DNA of 64,000 bases, taken from positions 1,550,001-1,614,000 of the forward strand of contig NZ_CP033460.1 of NCBI RefSeq assembly GCF_003718735.1, written 5' to 3'. The notes below the pieces were generated by a model. It was given only the letters and a program-made list of their open reading frames with translations. It did no database searches and had not been told where the DNA came from. Positions 30,611-41,343 of this stretch are shown here, one piece after another. A program made the translations under genes and the position numbers. Within the stretch, counting starts at the first letter, position 1. Every line of letters begins with the position of its first letter. Source of the DNA: Staphylococcus debuckii. GTDB taxonomy: Bacteria; Bacillota; Bacilli; Staphylococcales; Staphylococcaceae.

Positions 30611-31993
30611 TTAACTTTTTATGAATATTTGATTGAGTTTTTCTAAATAATCCATCTTCCTTGTTACTTTTTTGGTATTTCTTTCATTAATAATTTCCAC
30701 ATTATGATCATTGTCACAACAAGATGTGGGTTTTTCGATAGTTTCACCAAAATAAGACATCAGATACTCTCGTCGACAAGTTGTAAGATTTTTATATCCT
30801 AACATTCTCAGCAAACCGTCCTTTTTGCGCATTTCTGAACGTTGAAATATTTGACGGATTTCTATTAGAGAAAAGCGTTGTCGAAGAATTTCAATGATAC
30901 GTTGTTTTTCTTCTGGAAGTATACCCCCTGCTTGAAATGCATCGATATCGGCTTCGCTGATAATATCAGCAAACATTAAGGTATCTAATAAATATGCATC
31001 ATCTGGCTGAAATAAACTAATAGCTTGGCTGTATGTGCCATCTCTTCCTGCTCTGCCTATTTCTTGGATATAACTTGAGGGACTAGGAGGAAGATGGTAA
31101 TGTATCACAGTTCTAATATCAGGTTTATTAATCCCCATTCCGAATGCACTGGTTGCTACAACGATTGGAATATCATTTTGCAAGAATTGTTGTTGAACAG
31201 TTTGTCTTTCTTGATAAGACATGTCCCCATGGTAAATTCCAGTTAAATAACCAGCATTATAGATAAGTTGAGCAAGTTCACGACATTTTTTCTTAGAAGA
31301 TACATAAATGATAGTAGGACCACTTGAGCTTATCTTGTTTATTAACCATTCCGTTTTCTCTTTATCATTGTCGAAATTGAGATGGGATAAGGAAATATTA
31401 CTGCGGTCCATTTTAGTTTTAATTTCATGAAACTGAGTGTCTACTATCTCGTCCAAATCTTGTTTTAAGTGTTTAGGAGCGGTAGCAGTTAAAGCTAATA
31501 CAGTAGCTTTAGGGAAGCGCTTCGTAATTTTACCGACTAAAGCGTAATGAGGTCTGAAATCATAGCCCCATTCTGTAATACAATGTGCTTCATCTAAGAC
31601 AATCAGGCCTAAATCGATGTTGTTCAAGTATTTAATATTATCGCGATGTAATATAAATTCTGGGCTTAAAAAGATAAATTTAGCCTTTTTAATCAACTTA
31701 AGATTTTGCATTTTTTCATCTATACCCATACCGGAATGCACATAGCATACTGCGCGTTCACCTTTTTTTCTCATTTGCATAACTTGATCATCCATTAAAG
31801 AAATCAAGGGTGAAATGATTAAGGTTGGCTTTTGAATAATATAAGTCGGCAACTGATAACATAAACTTTTACCACTGCCGGTCGGTAAGATTCCTAGAGT
31901 ATTTTGATGATGCAATACACTTTGGATGATTGCTTCTTGTCCTGGTTTGAATGAATCGAAGCCAAACCAATTTTCAAGGGCTTCTTGCAGCAT
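30611..31993 (-). CDS. RecQ-family ATP-dependent DNA helicase (RecS-like)
   Basis: SF2 helicase with intact motifs: Walker A GILPTGSGKSLCYQLP (about residue 35), DEAH in VLDEAHCITEWGYDFRP (about 133), and motif VI QEIGRAGRDGTY (about 320). It lacks the HRDC domain and is about 460 residues, as in RecS of Bacillus. The C-terminal zinc-binding region is unusual: it starts with a cysteine (TTCRREYLMSYFGE), but the CGNCDNC pair of canonical RecQ reads TSCCDND, so two of the four expected ligands are altered. It directly follows ypbB by 3 bases, and the pair probably acts together. Role in recombination or repair is inferred from family. Confidence 0.9.
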   Translation of the reverse strand: MLQEALENWFGFDSFKPGQEAIIQSVLHHQNTLGILPTGSGKSLCYQLPTYIIQKPTLIISPLISLMDDQVMQMRKKGERAVCYVHSGMGIDEKMQNLKLIKKAKFIFLSPEFILHRDNIKYLNNIDLGLIVLDEAHCITEWGYDFRPHYALVGKITKRFPKATVLALTATAPKHLKQDLDEIVDTQFHEIKTKMDRSNISLSHLNFDNDKEKTEWLINKISSSGPTIIYVSSKKKCRELAQLIYNAGYLTGIYHGDMSYQERQTVQQQFLQNDIPIVVATSAFGMGINKPDIRTVIHYHLPPSPSSYIQEIGRAGRDGTYSQAISLFQPDDAYLLDTLMFADIISEADIDAFQAGGILPEEKQRIIEILRQRFSLIEIRQIFQRSEMRKKDGLLRMLGYKNLTTCRREYLMSYFGETIEKPTSCCDNDHNVEIINERNTKKVTRKMDYLEKLNQIFIKS

Positions 31994-31995
31994 CT

Positions 31996-33304
<1,309 letters not shown>

Positions 33305-33432
33305 TGACTATCAATCGTCTTTTAAGTTAGTATTCTTCGCTAAATATAGATGAATGTGTGAGATCAAAATATGATTCGTATTTTGGTCTCTTTTTGTTTT
33401 ATTAAGAGGAAACTGTCGCTAATTCAAGAGAC

Positions 33433-33461
33433 AGGAGCTGGAACAAATGAATGCCCCAGCC
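33433..33461 (-). repeat. GGCTGGGGCATT-type intergenic hairpin after ribU
   Basis: On the minus strand GGGGCTGGGGCATTC, loop, TTCCAGCTCC forms an imperfect hairpin past the ribU stop codon. It shares the GGCTGGG-(G/A)CAT arm with the hairpins at 58977-59007 and 62359-62386. Probably serves as terminator. Confidence 0.65.
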
Positions 33462-33491
33462 CCTAATATATGAATGAGCAGTAACTATTTG

Positions 33492-34040
33492 TTAATAGTT
33501 CAATGCTTTTTTAAGACGTTTATAGAGTAAAAGGAAAATAACGGATACCGCAATCCCTTTAATTATATTAAACGGAATAATTCCTGATACAATGATAATT
33601 TTTAAATTTTTTACTACATCTGCAAGGTTCATTATCATGCCGTATAAAGGCAATAAGACAAAATAGTTTAAGATACTTAGTACTAAAGTCATTACTAATG
33701 TACCTACAATTAAACCCATAATAATATTTAATTTGCCTTTAGATAATTTGCTTACATAAAATGCAGTAAGTAAGAAACTGACTGCAGCTGCAAAGTTTGC
33801 TACAGGCCCAATCGGATCTCCCATATTGAAAAGGAAGTTAAGCAAATTTTTGATGAGTTCTACAATCACCCCTGCTACAGGTCCAAATAGAAATGTTGCA
33901 AGCAATGCAGGAACGTCGCTGAAATCAAGTGTTAAGTATGGTGGTAAAAATGGCAGCGGAAATTTGATAAACATCAAAATAAACGCAATGGCACTCATCA
34001 TACTTATAATGATAAAGCGTTTGTTTTTTTGTTGATTCAT
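33492..34040 (-). CDS. ribU: Riboflavin ECF transporter S component
   Basis: Substrate-binding membrane subunit of the energy-coupling-factor riboflavin importer. It is about 182 residues with five to six hydrophobic segments and the RibU pattern KFPLPFLPPYLTLDFSDVPALLATFLFGPVAG (about residues 24-55, described by its Asp-Phe-Ser-Asp core). The start ATG 34040 has AAGGAG 5 bases ahead. Its assignment is confirmed by the FMN riboswitch at 34103-34230. It needs the shared EcfA/T module, not in this window. Confidence 0.95.
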   Translation of the reverse strand: MNQQKNKRFIIISMMSAIAFILMFIKFPLPFLPPYLTLDFSDVPALLATFLFGPVAGVIVELIKNLLNFLFNMGDPIGPVANFAAAVSFLLTAFYVSKLSKGKLNIIMGLIVGTLVMTLVLSILNYFVLLPLYGMIMNLADVVKNLKIIIVSGIIPFNIIKGIAVSVIFLLLYKRLKKALNY

Positions 34041-34102
34041 AAATACTCCTTCCATTCATCTTACGCGAATAGGAGGAATTTACGCACAACAAATAAACCC
34101 TC

Positions 34103-34230
34103 CATCTTCTCCCATCCAGACTATACTGTCGGCTCTAGATTCTCACTAGATCAGCCATATTTATAATTAATAAATACAGGTCGCAGGCTTTAATTACTGC
34201 CGGTTGGGACTTTCACCCGACCCCGAAGAT
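34103..34230 (-). promoter_or_regulatory. FMN riboswitch (RFN element) of ribU
   Basis: On the minus strand the region begins ATCTTCGGGGTCGGGTGAAA and ends GTCTGGATGGGAGAAGATGG, the two conserved ends of the RFN/FMN aptamer, with the internal AACCGGCAGTAATT and GAGCCGACAGTATAG helices also present. FMN binding would switch ribU expression off. The expression platform is the 62 bases before the start codon; whether it acts by termination or by masking the ribosome-binding site I cannot settle. Confidence 0.96.
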
Positions 34231-34324
34231 GAATTTCATTATTATTTTATTTTCTTATCTATTATATCGGATTAGATGTTTTGATTCAATCCCAATGCTT
34301 AAATAGAAAAGATATTTGTCTCTT

Positions 34325-34388
34325 AATATAAAAACTCCCCATATAAAGCTTTCACTTTTTAAGTGGCTACTTTATATAGGGAGTTGTG
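34325..34388 (-). terminator. Hairpin after srrB
   Basis: The run CTCCCCATATAAAG, an intervening ACTTTTTAAGTGGCT segment, and CTTTATATAGGGAG form a stem of about 14 base pairs with one mismatch. It lies 33 bases downstream of the srrB stop and upstream of the ribU riboswitch. Confidence 0.7.
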
Positions 34389-34420
34389 ATACAAGATGTA
34401 GTCCTTATCAATTGGTTTAC

Positions 34421-36172
34421 TTATCTTTTTGGAGGCTTAGGTAATTTAATAATAAAGGTTGTACCCTCTCCTAAATGACTCTTCAAGTCGATCGTACCGT
34501 CTTGTGCTTCAATAATCATACGGCAGATAAATAAGCCTAATCCTGTGCCTTCTTTACCGCGTTTTCTAGAAGCATCTACTTTGTAGAATCTATCAAATAC
34601 TAAATCGATATGTTCGGGTGCTATGCCACTGCCTGTATCGGAAACATATAAAATATCGTATTGATCTGATTCGCCTGTACTGATAGTAATTGCATCTCCC
34701 GGTGAAGTATAGCGGGAGGCATTGTCCACTAAGTTTGTCAGTACTTGCTCCATTCTATCGGTATCATAGTACCAAAGTTTTCCATTAGTGTCTGGTGCTA
34801 AATTAATATCAATCTGCAAATCTAAAGCCTGTTGACGATATTTCAATTGCATGCGTTGCAATAAGTTATCGATAGGTTGAACTTCTTTGTTAACTGATAG
34901 TCCCTCAGCATCCATTCTTGCTACATTTAAAAGTTCATTGACGAGACGATTTAAGCGTTGTGTTTCGTCTAGAACGATTGAAAGTGAATCTCTGATTTCT
35001 TCTGGTTCAGAAACTACGCCGTCCACAATAGATTCTGTGTAACCTTGCAATAAGGCGATAGGTGTACGTAGTTCATGAGAAACATTAGCAATGAAATCTT
35101 TTTTCATTTGATCTAACTGATGCTCGTTGGTCATATCTCGAATAATCGCTACCACTCCGCTTTGATGCGGTTGGAATTGTTCGATATAACTCATAATAAC
35201 GACATAATAGCGATTTTTGACTTCATATTCTTGGAACTGAATTTCTTTTTCTTCAAACGTACGATCCATTTGTTCAGTAAATTGTTCTTTTTTTGTAGCT
35301 CGTAGCTGCTCGGCCATTTTTTTAGCCATTTCATTGGAAAGAATAATTTCTCTCTTTTCATTAATTCCTAGTACGCCTTCAACCATTGAATTGATAAGAC
35401 TGTCTCTGATATTTTTTGAAGCAGAAATCTCATCAATATGTCTTTGGATATCATTGCTCATCTTATTGAAAGAATGTGCTAACTCGCCAATTTCATCTTT
35501 CGAATTGATATTGTTGACTTGCGTATAGTCGCCTTCAGATACATTCATTGCTTGAGTACGGAGTTGGCGAAGCGGTTTGGTAATTCTTGATGATAAAAAG
35601 AATGCAAAAACAGTCGTTATAATTAAGAAGATAACTGCGGTCGCTAAAATAATGATGGTAATCACATTATTGGTATCATCTATACTCTTTAAGTCTTGAT
35701 AAATAAATACTGCTCCGTTTGGATTGGCAGCATCTATTTTTGTCGGATAACCTAACAATACGTAAGTTCTTGTTTTACCATCGACTTTTAACTTCACATG
35801 TTGTGAGGCTTTATGATGGTCTTTAAATACTTTTTGATAATTTGAATTTTTAGTAATCACATTCATCATTTCGTTTTTCAGTTTAGAATGTGAATTATAG
35901 AATTCATCGTTTTTATTCTTCATAATAATCAGGCCGCTTGGACCTTCAATCAATGCTTTACTATGTTTGATTGCCAGTGCCTTATTATCGGATTCTTCGA
36001 GTAATACACTGATACGTTCGGCATCTTTAATTAAGGATTGTTCAGTATCTTGCGTATAATAGTTTTGAATAAAGGTAATTAAAGCTGCACTAAGTAAAAT
36101 TAAAACTGTCGTCACTATAAGAATTATAGTTAACCACAGTTTTATTACGACATTATTGAGCCGTTTCATCAT
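34421..36172 (-). CDS. srrB: Respiratory sensor histidine kinase SrrB
   Basis: Membrane sensor kinase of the SrrAB system, which reads respiratory/redox state and controls anaerobic, nitric-oxide and haem-linked genes. Two transmembrane helices (about residues 10-32 and 163-187) flank an extracytoplasmic domain; then HAMP (about 188-240), PAS-like (about 245-350), the phosphoacceptor His in FIANVSHELRTPIALL (about 365) and the HATPase_c boxes VDNASRYTSP and GTGLGLFICRMI. At 583 residues from MMKRLNN it equals the S. aureus protein. The start overlaps srrA by 20 bases; GAGG lies 9 bases upstream. The longer start at 36202 is not supported. Confidence 0.96.
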   Translation of the reverse strand: MMKRLNNVVIKLWLTIILIVTTVLILLSAALITFIQNYYTQDTEQSLIKDAERISVLLEESDNKALAIKHSKALIEGPSGLIIMKNKNDEFYNSHSKLKNEMMNVITKNSNYQKVFKDHHKASQHVKLKVDGKTRTYVLLGYPTKIDAANPNGAVFIYQDLKSIDDTNNVITIIILATAVIFLIITTVFAFFLSSRITKPLRQLRTQAMNVSEGDYTQVNNINSKDEIGELAHSFNKMSNDIQRHIDEISASKNIRDSLINSMVEGVLGINEKREIILSNEMAKKMAEQLRATKKEQFTEQMDRTFEEKEIQFQEYEVKNRYYVVIMSYIEQFQPHQSGVVAIIRDMTNEHQLDQMKKDFIANVSHELRTPIALLQGYTESIVDGVVSEPEEIRDSLSIVLDETQRLNRLVNELLNVARMDAEGLSVNKEVQPIDNLLQRMQLKYRQQALDLQIDINLAPDTNGKLWYYDTDRMEQVLTNLVDNASRYTSPGDAITISTGESDQYDILYVSDTGSGIAPEHIDLVFDRFYKVDASRKRGKEGTGLGLFICRMIIEAQDGTIDLKSHLGEGTTFIIKLPKPPKR

Positions 36173-36875
36173 TGCTGTTGACCTCGAATTTATAACCGAC
36201 ACCCCAGACAGTTTGAATCATATGCGCTGCGTCTGAGGATACACGATTTAATTTTTCTCTAAGACGTTTGACATGTGTATCTACAGTACGCAAGTCTCCG
36301 TAGAATTCATAATGCCATACATCTTTCAATAATTGTTCACGGTCAAAAACCTTGTTCGGTGTTTTCGCTAAGAAAATTAAAAGTTCATATTCTTTCGGCG
36401 TTAAGTTGACTTGAGTGCCATCAGCAAGTACACGATGTGCATCGTTATCAATCACTAAATGTTTGAATTCAATCAAATCTCTAGCGTGTGGCTCATTTTG
36501 CTCAGAAGTTGCTGTTAAGGTACGTCTTAACAGGGCTTTGACGCGTAAAACAACTTCGCGAGGTGAAAATGGTTTGACGATATAGTCATCTGCCCCAGAT
36601 TCAAATCCTTCCACACGGTTTGTCTCTTCCCCTTTAGCTGTCAACATAATAATAGGTGTGTCTTTATACTCTCTTAAACGGTTTGCAACTTCTATACCGT
36701 CTAATTCGGGAAGCATTAAGTCTAATAAGATACAAGCATAATCATTATTCAATGCCATATCTAATGCTTCTTTGCCGTCTTCAGCTTCTTCGATATCAAA
36801 AGATTCTCTTTCTAAATATAATTTAAGCAGTCTTCGGATTCTTTCTTCATCATCAACGACAAGTATTTTTGTCAT
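36153..36875 (-). CDS. srrA: Respiratory response regulator SrrA
   Basis: OmpR/PhoB-type response regulator partnered with SrrB. The receiver domain has the acidic pair VVDDEE, the phosphoacceptor Asp in CILLDLMLPELDG (about residue 53) and the conserved Lys in DYIVKPFSP (about 104). The winged-helix DNA-binding domain follows (about 135-235; [33 protein letters not shown]). Length 240 is typical. It overlaps the kinase gene, and its promoter region contains a Rex-like site about 270 bases upstream. Confidence 0.96.
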   Translation of the reverse strand: MTKILVVDDEERIRRLLKLYLERESFDIEEAEDGKEALDMALNNDYACILLDLMLPELDGIEVANRLREYKDTPIIMLTAKGEETNRVEGFESGADDYIVKPFSPREVVLRVKALLRRTLTATSEQNEPHARDLIEFKHLVIDNDAHRVLADGTQVNLTPKEYELLIFLAKTPNKVFDREQLLKDVWHYEFYGDLRTVDTHVKRLREKLNRVSSDAAHMIQTVWGVGYKFEVNSNDETAQ

Positions 36876-37196
36876 AGTTATTGCTACCTCCCATTTGAGT
36901 ATCCAATTTTATATGATACGTCAAGACGAATTGTGTTTACTGCAATCTCAAATTCGTGGTATCACTCATCTTTTTTATCTGTTTAGATTGGTTAGTATTG
37001 GATATTTTGAAATTTAACATCGTTCATTTGTCGATTAGTATTGACTACTTTATAACAAATAATTTTTCACTACAAAGGATATTATATCATAAGCATATAT
37101 CAACAAGATAATTGTAACTAAGCGTTTGCGCACACAACGTAAAATATTGTGTAAAGTTTCACAAAGATTTTGCTGCAATTTTATGCCTTTTCAGAT
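36876..37196 (-). promoter_or_regulatory. srrAB upstream region
   Basis: A 321-base AT-rich region between rluB and srrA without an open reading frame. On the minus strand an extended -10 box TGATATAAT lies at 37081-37089, giving a leader of about 200 bases; a recognisable -35 is missing. The Rex-like site at 37147-37164 lies about 60 bases upstream of that box. No terminator was recognised for rluB, so some read-through from scpA-scpB-rluB is possible. Confidence 0.6.
37147..37164 (-). promoter_or_regulatory. Rex-like operator upstream of srrAB
   Basis: TTGTGTAAAGTTTCACAA, an 18-base imperfect palindrome that fits the Rex consensus TTGTGAA-(W)4-TTCACAA at all but two positions. Rex is the NADH/NAD+-sensing repressor of anaerobic genes in staphylococci. 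Confidence 0.68.
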
Positions 37197-37934
37197 TTAA
37201 CCATTCTCAGCTAAGTTTCTGAGTTTCTTAACTTCATGGGGTGTCATTACACGTCCTTCACCAGCATTTAAGCCTTTAAGTGTTAAAAAGCCTCCTAGTT
37301 CAATACGTGAAAGTTTAGTAACTTCATGTCCAAAATGTTCAAACATACGGCGTACTTGACGGTTTCTGCCTTCTGAGATAGTAATTTCTACTACCGTTGT
37401 ATTTTTTTCTTGGTTTTGATTTTTAATCTTGATTTCAGCTGGGTGCGTTTTACCGTCTTCTAATTGAACACCTTTTTCCAGTGCTTTGACTTCATCTCTC
37501 ATCAAGTATCCTTTCAACTTGGCAACATATTTCTTCTTAATTTTATATCTTGGATGTGTCATTAGATTAGTAAATTCCCCATCGTTAGTTAACAACAGTA
37601 AACCTGAAGTATCATAATCTAATCTGCCCACAGGATAAATTCGCGTTTCCAAGTCATCGAAATAATCTGTTACAACTGTTCTGCCGCGATCGTCTGAAAC
37701 GCTGGTAATGACTTGTGCCGGCTTGTAAAAAAGAATATAAAGTTTATCTTCTTGTTCTAATTTAACGCCTTCTACTTCAACATTATCAGAGGCTTTAACT
37801 TTTGTACCTAATTCAGTCACCGTTTCACCATTTACTTTAACCTTGCCTTCAGTGATTAATGTTTCCGCTTTTCTGCGTGAAGTGTAGCCGCTGTTTGCAA
37901 TTCTCTTTTGTAATCTTTCTAATTCTTTACTCAT
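37197..37934 (-). CDS. rluB: 23S rRNA pseudouridine synthase (RluB family)
   Basis: Modifies a uridine of 23S rRNA. An N-terminal S4 RNA-binding domain (about residues 3-60, [18 protein letters not shown]) is followed by the pseudouridine synthase core with its catalytic Asp in [17 protein letters not shown] (about residue 107) and the [16 protein letters not shown] segment. Length 245 is normal. Its start overlaps the end of scpB, and scpA-scpB-rluB is the standard Firmicutes order. Confidence 0.95.
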   Translation of the reverse strand: MSKELERLQKRIANSGYTSRRKAETLITEGKVKVNGETVTELGTKVKASDNVEVEGVKLEQEDKLYILFYKPAQVITSVSDDRGRTVVTDYFDDLETRIYPVGRLDYDTSGLLLLTNDGEFTNLMTHPRYKIKKKYVAKLKGYLMRDEVKALEKGVQLEDGKTHPAEIKIKNQNQEKNTTVVEITISEGRNRQVRRMFEHFGHEVTKLSRIELGGFLTLKGLNAGEGRVMTPHEVKKLRNLAENG

Positions 37935-38475
37935 TATTATCTCCTTTTTGGTTAATCAAATTATTGAAAAATGATTCTATTTCTTCTTCCTCTTCTTCAG
38001 TTGTCGGAAGTTCATCCAAGTTTGCCATACCAAAAACATTCAAGAATAAAGGCGTTGTATAAAGTTGCTGACTGCGAGAGTTATCCTCTGCCCTAGCTTC
38101 AACCAAACCTCTTGCAATTAACGTCTTAGCTGCACCATCCGAATTAATGCCGCGAATTAATTCAATATCGCTTCTTGTTACTGGTTGATTATAAGCGATA
38201 ATGGATAATACTTCCATTGCTGCTTGCGAGAGTTTCATATTCGATTGGTTTTTAATCAACTTTTCAATATACGGAGCAGCTTCGGATTTGGTAGTTAATA
38301 CATATGTAGTACCATATTGTTGGATCATTAATCCAGGAGCCTGATAGGATGTTGCAAGTTCATTTAACTCATCTTCGGTTATTTCCAATACTTCCATTAT
38401 TTGGCTGGCTTCTAAGCCTTCATCCCCTGCTGTGTATAATAAACCTTCTAGTATCCCCTTATGCTCCAATGCCAT
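37927..38475 (-). CDS. scpB: Segregation and condensation protein B
   Basis: Winged-helix subunit of the SMC-ScpA-ScpB condensin that organises and separates chromosomes. Two tandem winged helices (about residues 1-80 and 90-165) include the family motif [24 protein letters not shown], here [15 protein letters not shown]. The acidic C terminus ([11 protein letters not shown]) is usual in staphylococci. Length 182. It overlaps the end of scpA by 17 bases, showing coupled translation; AGAGGTG lies 6 bases before its ATG. Confidence 0.96.
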   Translation of the reverse strand: MALEHKGILEGLLYTAGDEGLEASQIMEVLEITEDELNELATSYQAPGLMIQQYGTTYVLTTKSEAAPYIEKLIKNQSNMKLSQAAMEVLSIIAYNQPVTRSDIELIRGINSDGAAKTLIARGLVEARAEDNSRSQQLYTTPLFLNVFGMANLDELPTTEEEEEEIESFFNNLINQKGDNNE

Positions 38476-39196
38476 AATTTACACCTCTTGTAATACTGAT
38501 ATCTGCAAAATCTTTATCTTGGTTAATTTGTATAATTCCCGATTTAGACATTTCTAAAATTGCTAAGAAATGAGTCACCACTTCTTCTGTCGTTTCTTTG
38601 AAAGTGAAGAGACTGAAAAAATTAAAAGAGTTGGAAAGTGCGAGCTTTTCAGTGACTTGTTTTGAAGCTTGTTCAATAGTAAACGTTTCTTTTTGAATTG
38701 TTACACTTTTAGGTGTGTTGAAAGACGTTCTGGTTTTAATTCTTTGATATGCCATAATTAATTCTGTTAAATCAATAGTTTGGGAATCATCCCAGACTTC
38801 TACAGTCTCCAAGTGACTTAAATCTGTAGGATGTTTGCTGTAATAATTTTCTCTTTGTGCTTTCATTTCATTCAGAAACTCTGTATATTCTTTATAGTTT
38901 TGATATTCAATTAATCGTCCGACTAAATCTTCACGCGGGTCATCTAATTCACTTTCTTCCTCTACATCATATTGAGGTAAAAGCATTTTACTTTTAATCA
39001 TCAATAATTCAGAAGCTACAACTAAATATTCGCTGGCGATATTAATTTCTAATTTTTTCATTGCGTGAATATAATTCATATATTGCTCTGTTAAAGCTTT
39101 CATCGGAATATCGTAAATGTCGATTTCATATTTATGTATCAAATGAAGCAATAAGTCCAAGGGACCGTTGAAAGCATCTAGTTTAACTTCGTACAT
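38459..39196 (-). CDS. scpA: Segregation and condensation protein A
   Basis: Kleisin subunit of condensin that bridges the two SMC heads. The N-terminal signature [25 protein letters not shown] is present, followed by [16 protein letters not shown] and a C-terminal winged-helix segment. The ATG at 39196 is supported by AAGGAG 6 bases ahead and gives 245 residues; the longer open frame to 39250 has no ribosome-binding site. Divergent from the DUF309 gene. Confidence 0.96.
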   Translation of the reverse strand: MYEVKLDAFNGPLDLLLHLIHKYEIDIYDIPMKALTEQYMNYIHAMKKLEINIASEYLVVASELLMIKSKMLLPQYDVEEESELDDPREDLVGRLIEYQNYKEYTEFLNEMKAQRENYYSKHPTDLSHLETVEVWDDSQTIDLTELIMAYQRIKTRTSFNTPKSVTIQKETFTIEQASKQVTEKLALSNSFNFFSLFTFKETTEEVVTHFLAILEMSKSGIIQINQDKDFADISITRGVNYGIGA

Positions 39197-39292
39197 TTGG
39201 TTCTCCTTTAATTGCATGTTACGTTTGTCATTCAGTAAAATATTATACATGAATCGTCTAAATAAATAAATCAGAAGCAGGAGGTGAAGACA

Positions 39293-39829
39293 ATGGAAGA
39301 GGCATTATTATCTTATTATTATCAATTTCATGCCAAACAGCATTATTTTTTATGTCATGACATTTTAGAAGAGGCTTGGAAAGCACAACCTTCCTATTCT
39401 AAGAATGACGCAGTAGTTAGCCTGATATTATGCGCAACAGGGTGCTATCATTATCGTCGGGGCAATAACAAAGGAGCGGCAACTTTATTTAAACGGGCCT
39501 ACCGTGTAGCAGATTATCAGAATAACAACATGGAAACCTTAGGAGTAAAGCATCAGGCCTATTTAAATATGCTCACTCAATTATGTGAAAATGCAAGCCA
39601 ACAATGCAGTTTCCAAGTTACTGAATTACCTTTGCTTGCTATAACTATCAAGAAGTTGAAGCAATGCTATCCAGATTATGCAGTGATGACCTATATTAAT
39701 GAAACACCGTATATTTATGACCATCATTTATTAAGGGATCGGCATGAAGTAGAACAAGCTAGAATAGAAGCATTGAAAAGAAGTAAATTAAAATGGCAGA
39801 AAGACCATGATAATGCAGAAGGAAATTGA
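39293..39829 (+). CDS. DUF309 family protein (YpuF-like)
   Basis: About 178-residue protein with the DUF309 signature [14 protein letters not shown] (about residue 20, His/Cys-His-Asp and Glu-Glu), a family of small helical proteins of unknown function often located beside scpA, as in Bacillus ypuF. ATG 39293 has AGGAGG 8 bases ahead; the earlier GTG at 39284 overlaps it. Divergent from scpA, convergent with xerD. Confidence 0.86.
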   Translation: MEEALLSYYYQFHAKQHYFLCHDILEEAWKAQPSYSKNDAVVSLILCATGCYHYRRGNNKGAATLFKRAYRVADYQNNNMETLGVKHQAYLNMLTQLCENASQQCSFQVTELPLLAITIKKLKQCYPDYAVMTYINETPYIYDHHLLRDRHEVEQARIEALKRSKLKWQKDHDNAEGN

Positions 39830-39888
39830 TTGTGTTTTTTACTGCTCTAAAAAAGTAAACTGCGGTCCGTTCTGAAACTGCTAAAAAA

Positions 39889-39932
39889 ATAGCTATGAAG
39901 AAACCTGTGACACAAGATTTCTTTATAGCTAA
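39889..39932 (-). terminator. Terminator after xerD
   Basis: Arms TAGCTATGAAGAAA and TTTCTTTATAGCTA (one mismatch) around a 14-base loop. On the minus strand the stem is followed by TTTTTTTAG. It may also serve the convergent DUF309 gene. Confidence 0.82.
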
Positions 39933-39949
39933 TCTGAGTATCTTCTAAT

Positions 39950-40849
39950 TTAAGCTCTAGGATGGAATTCATTGTACATTTTTCTGATTTGTGATTTTGA
40001 GACATGAGTATAAAGTTGTGTGGTCGAAATATCTGAGTGCCCCAACATCTCTTGAACCGCTCTTAAATCAGCACCATTTTCAAGCAAATGAGTGGCAAAT
40101 GAATGTCTGAGTGAGTGCGGCGTCAGTTTCTTTTTAATATTGGCTTTAACGCCATATTGTTTGATAAGTTTCCAAATACCTTGTCTAGATAAAGGTTTGC
40201 CGTGCATATTTAAGAATAAAACGTCAGTAACTGTTTGTTTCAACAACTGCGGTCTGACTGTTTCGATATATTTTTTTAAATAATCTATCACCGTCTCGCC
40301 TAACGGGATAATTCGTTCTTTGCTGCCTTTACCGAAAACTCGCACAAATCCCATGATTAAGTTGACATCTTCAACTCGTACATGAATCAATTCCGTCACA
40401 CGCATCCCAGTCGCATACAACAACTCTAAAATGGTGCGGTCTCTGTATCCATTATTTTTTGACAAATCGGGTGTTTCTAATAATGCAAGCACGTCCTCAA
40501 CATCTAATACATCTGGCAAGCGCCGTTCATATTTTGGTGTTTCAATTAAAACAGTCGGATCTTTCGCTGCATAACGTTCTCTTAAAGCAAACTGATGAAA
40601 ACTTCTGACAGTAGAAATAAAACGAGCAATAGACTTAGCTGAATGACCATCATCATGCAGGTAGCCTAAGCATTGTTGAATAATTTCACGGTCTATAAAA
40701 TCTATATTACTAATCTTCTTTAATACTAGATATTCTTTGTATTTATTCAAATCTCTGCGATAAGCGCCGATTGTATTCGCACTTAGTCCTTTTTCAATTT
40801 GTATAAATTTTAGATATTCTTCGATTACTACATTATAATTGGTTTCCAT
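39950..40849 (-). CDS. xerD: Tyrosine recombinase XerD
   Basis: Site-specific recombinase that resolves chromosome dimers at dif with XerC. The catalytic Arg-His-Arg-Tyr set is present: Arg in YATGMRVTELIHV (about residue 150), HSLRHSFATHLL (about 245), and the nucleophile Tyr in STTQLYTHVS (about 280). The N-terminal core-binding domain carries LSANTIGAYRRDL. The ATG at 40849 (METNYN) is used because AAGG is 9 bases upstream; a GTG one codon earlier is possible. It ends before a terminator and starts just after fur, to which it is probably linked. Confidence 0.95.
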   Translation of the reverse strand: METNYNVVIEEYLKFIQIEKGLSANTIGAYRRDLNKYKEYLVLKKISNIDFIDREIIQQCLGYLHDDGHSAKSIARFISTVRSFHQFALRERYAAKDPTVLIETPKYERRLPDVLDVEDVLALLETPDLSKNNGYRDRTILELLYATGMRVTELIHVRVEDVNLIMGFVRVFGKGSKERIIPLGETVIDYLKKYIETVRPQLLKQTVTDVLFLNMHGKPLSRQGIWKLIKQYGVKANIKKKLTPHSLRHSFATHLLENGADLRAVQEMLGHSDISTTQLYTHVSKSQIRKMYNEFHPRA

Positions 40850-40871
40850 CACACTTCACCTTCTTACCTTT

Positions 40872-41324
40872 TCATACTTCTTTTTTCTTTTGTTGACATT
40901 CACTGCAAATGCCATGAAATGTAAGACGGTGATCTAAGATTTTAAAATTAAATTCATTTTCTACGCGTTCTTCAACTTTAGGCAATAAATCTTCAGCAAT
41001 TTCCTCAACTTTGCCGCATTCCATGCAAACTAAATGGTGATGAAAGTGTTTTTCGCCTTCTTTTTTCAAGTCAAAACGAGATACACCATCTCCGAAGTTG
41101 ATTTTATCAACGATTTTCAACTCAGCAAGCAACTCTAAAGTTCTATACACTGTTGCTAAACCGATTTCAGGTGCTTTATCTTTTACTTTCAAATAAACAT
41201 CTTCAGCACTAAGGTGATCTGATTCATTCTCAATCAAAACTCTTAAAGTTGCTTCACGTTGTGGAGTTAATTTATAAGATGATTGTTGTAATTGCTGCTT
41301 CACGCGTTTTAAACGTTCTTCCAC
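40872..41324 (-). CDS. fur: Ferric uptake regulator Fur
   Basis: Iron-responsive repressor. The winged-helix DNA-binding domain spans about residues 1-85 (PEIGLATVYRTLELLAELKIV), followed by the metal-binding motif HFHHHLVC, and by two CxxC zinc sites, CMECGK and CSECQQ. It matches the S. aureus Fur sequence, and its neighbour xerD is also conserved. Length 150. A PerR/Fur-like box lies upstream at 41344-41358, only 20 bases before the start codon, consistent with autoregulation or peroxide control. Confidence 0.95.
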   Translation of the reverse strand: MEERLKRVKQQLQQSSYKLTPQREATLRVLIENESDHLSAEDVYLKVKDKAPEIGLATVYRTLELLAELKIVDKINFGDGVSRFDLKKEGEKHFHHHLVCMECGKVEEIAEDLLPKVEERVENEFNFKILDHRLTFHGICSECQQKKKEV

Positions 41325-41343
41325 GGAAGCCTCACTCCTCTAC

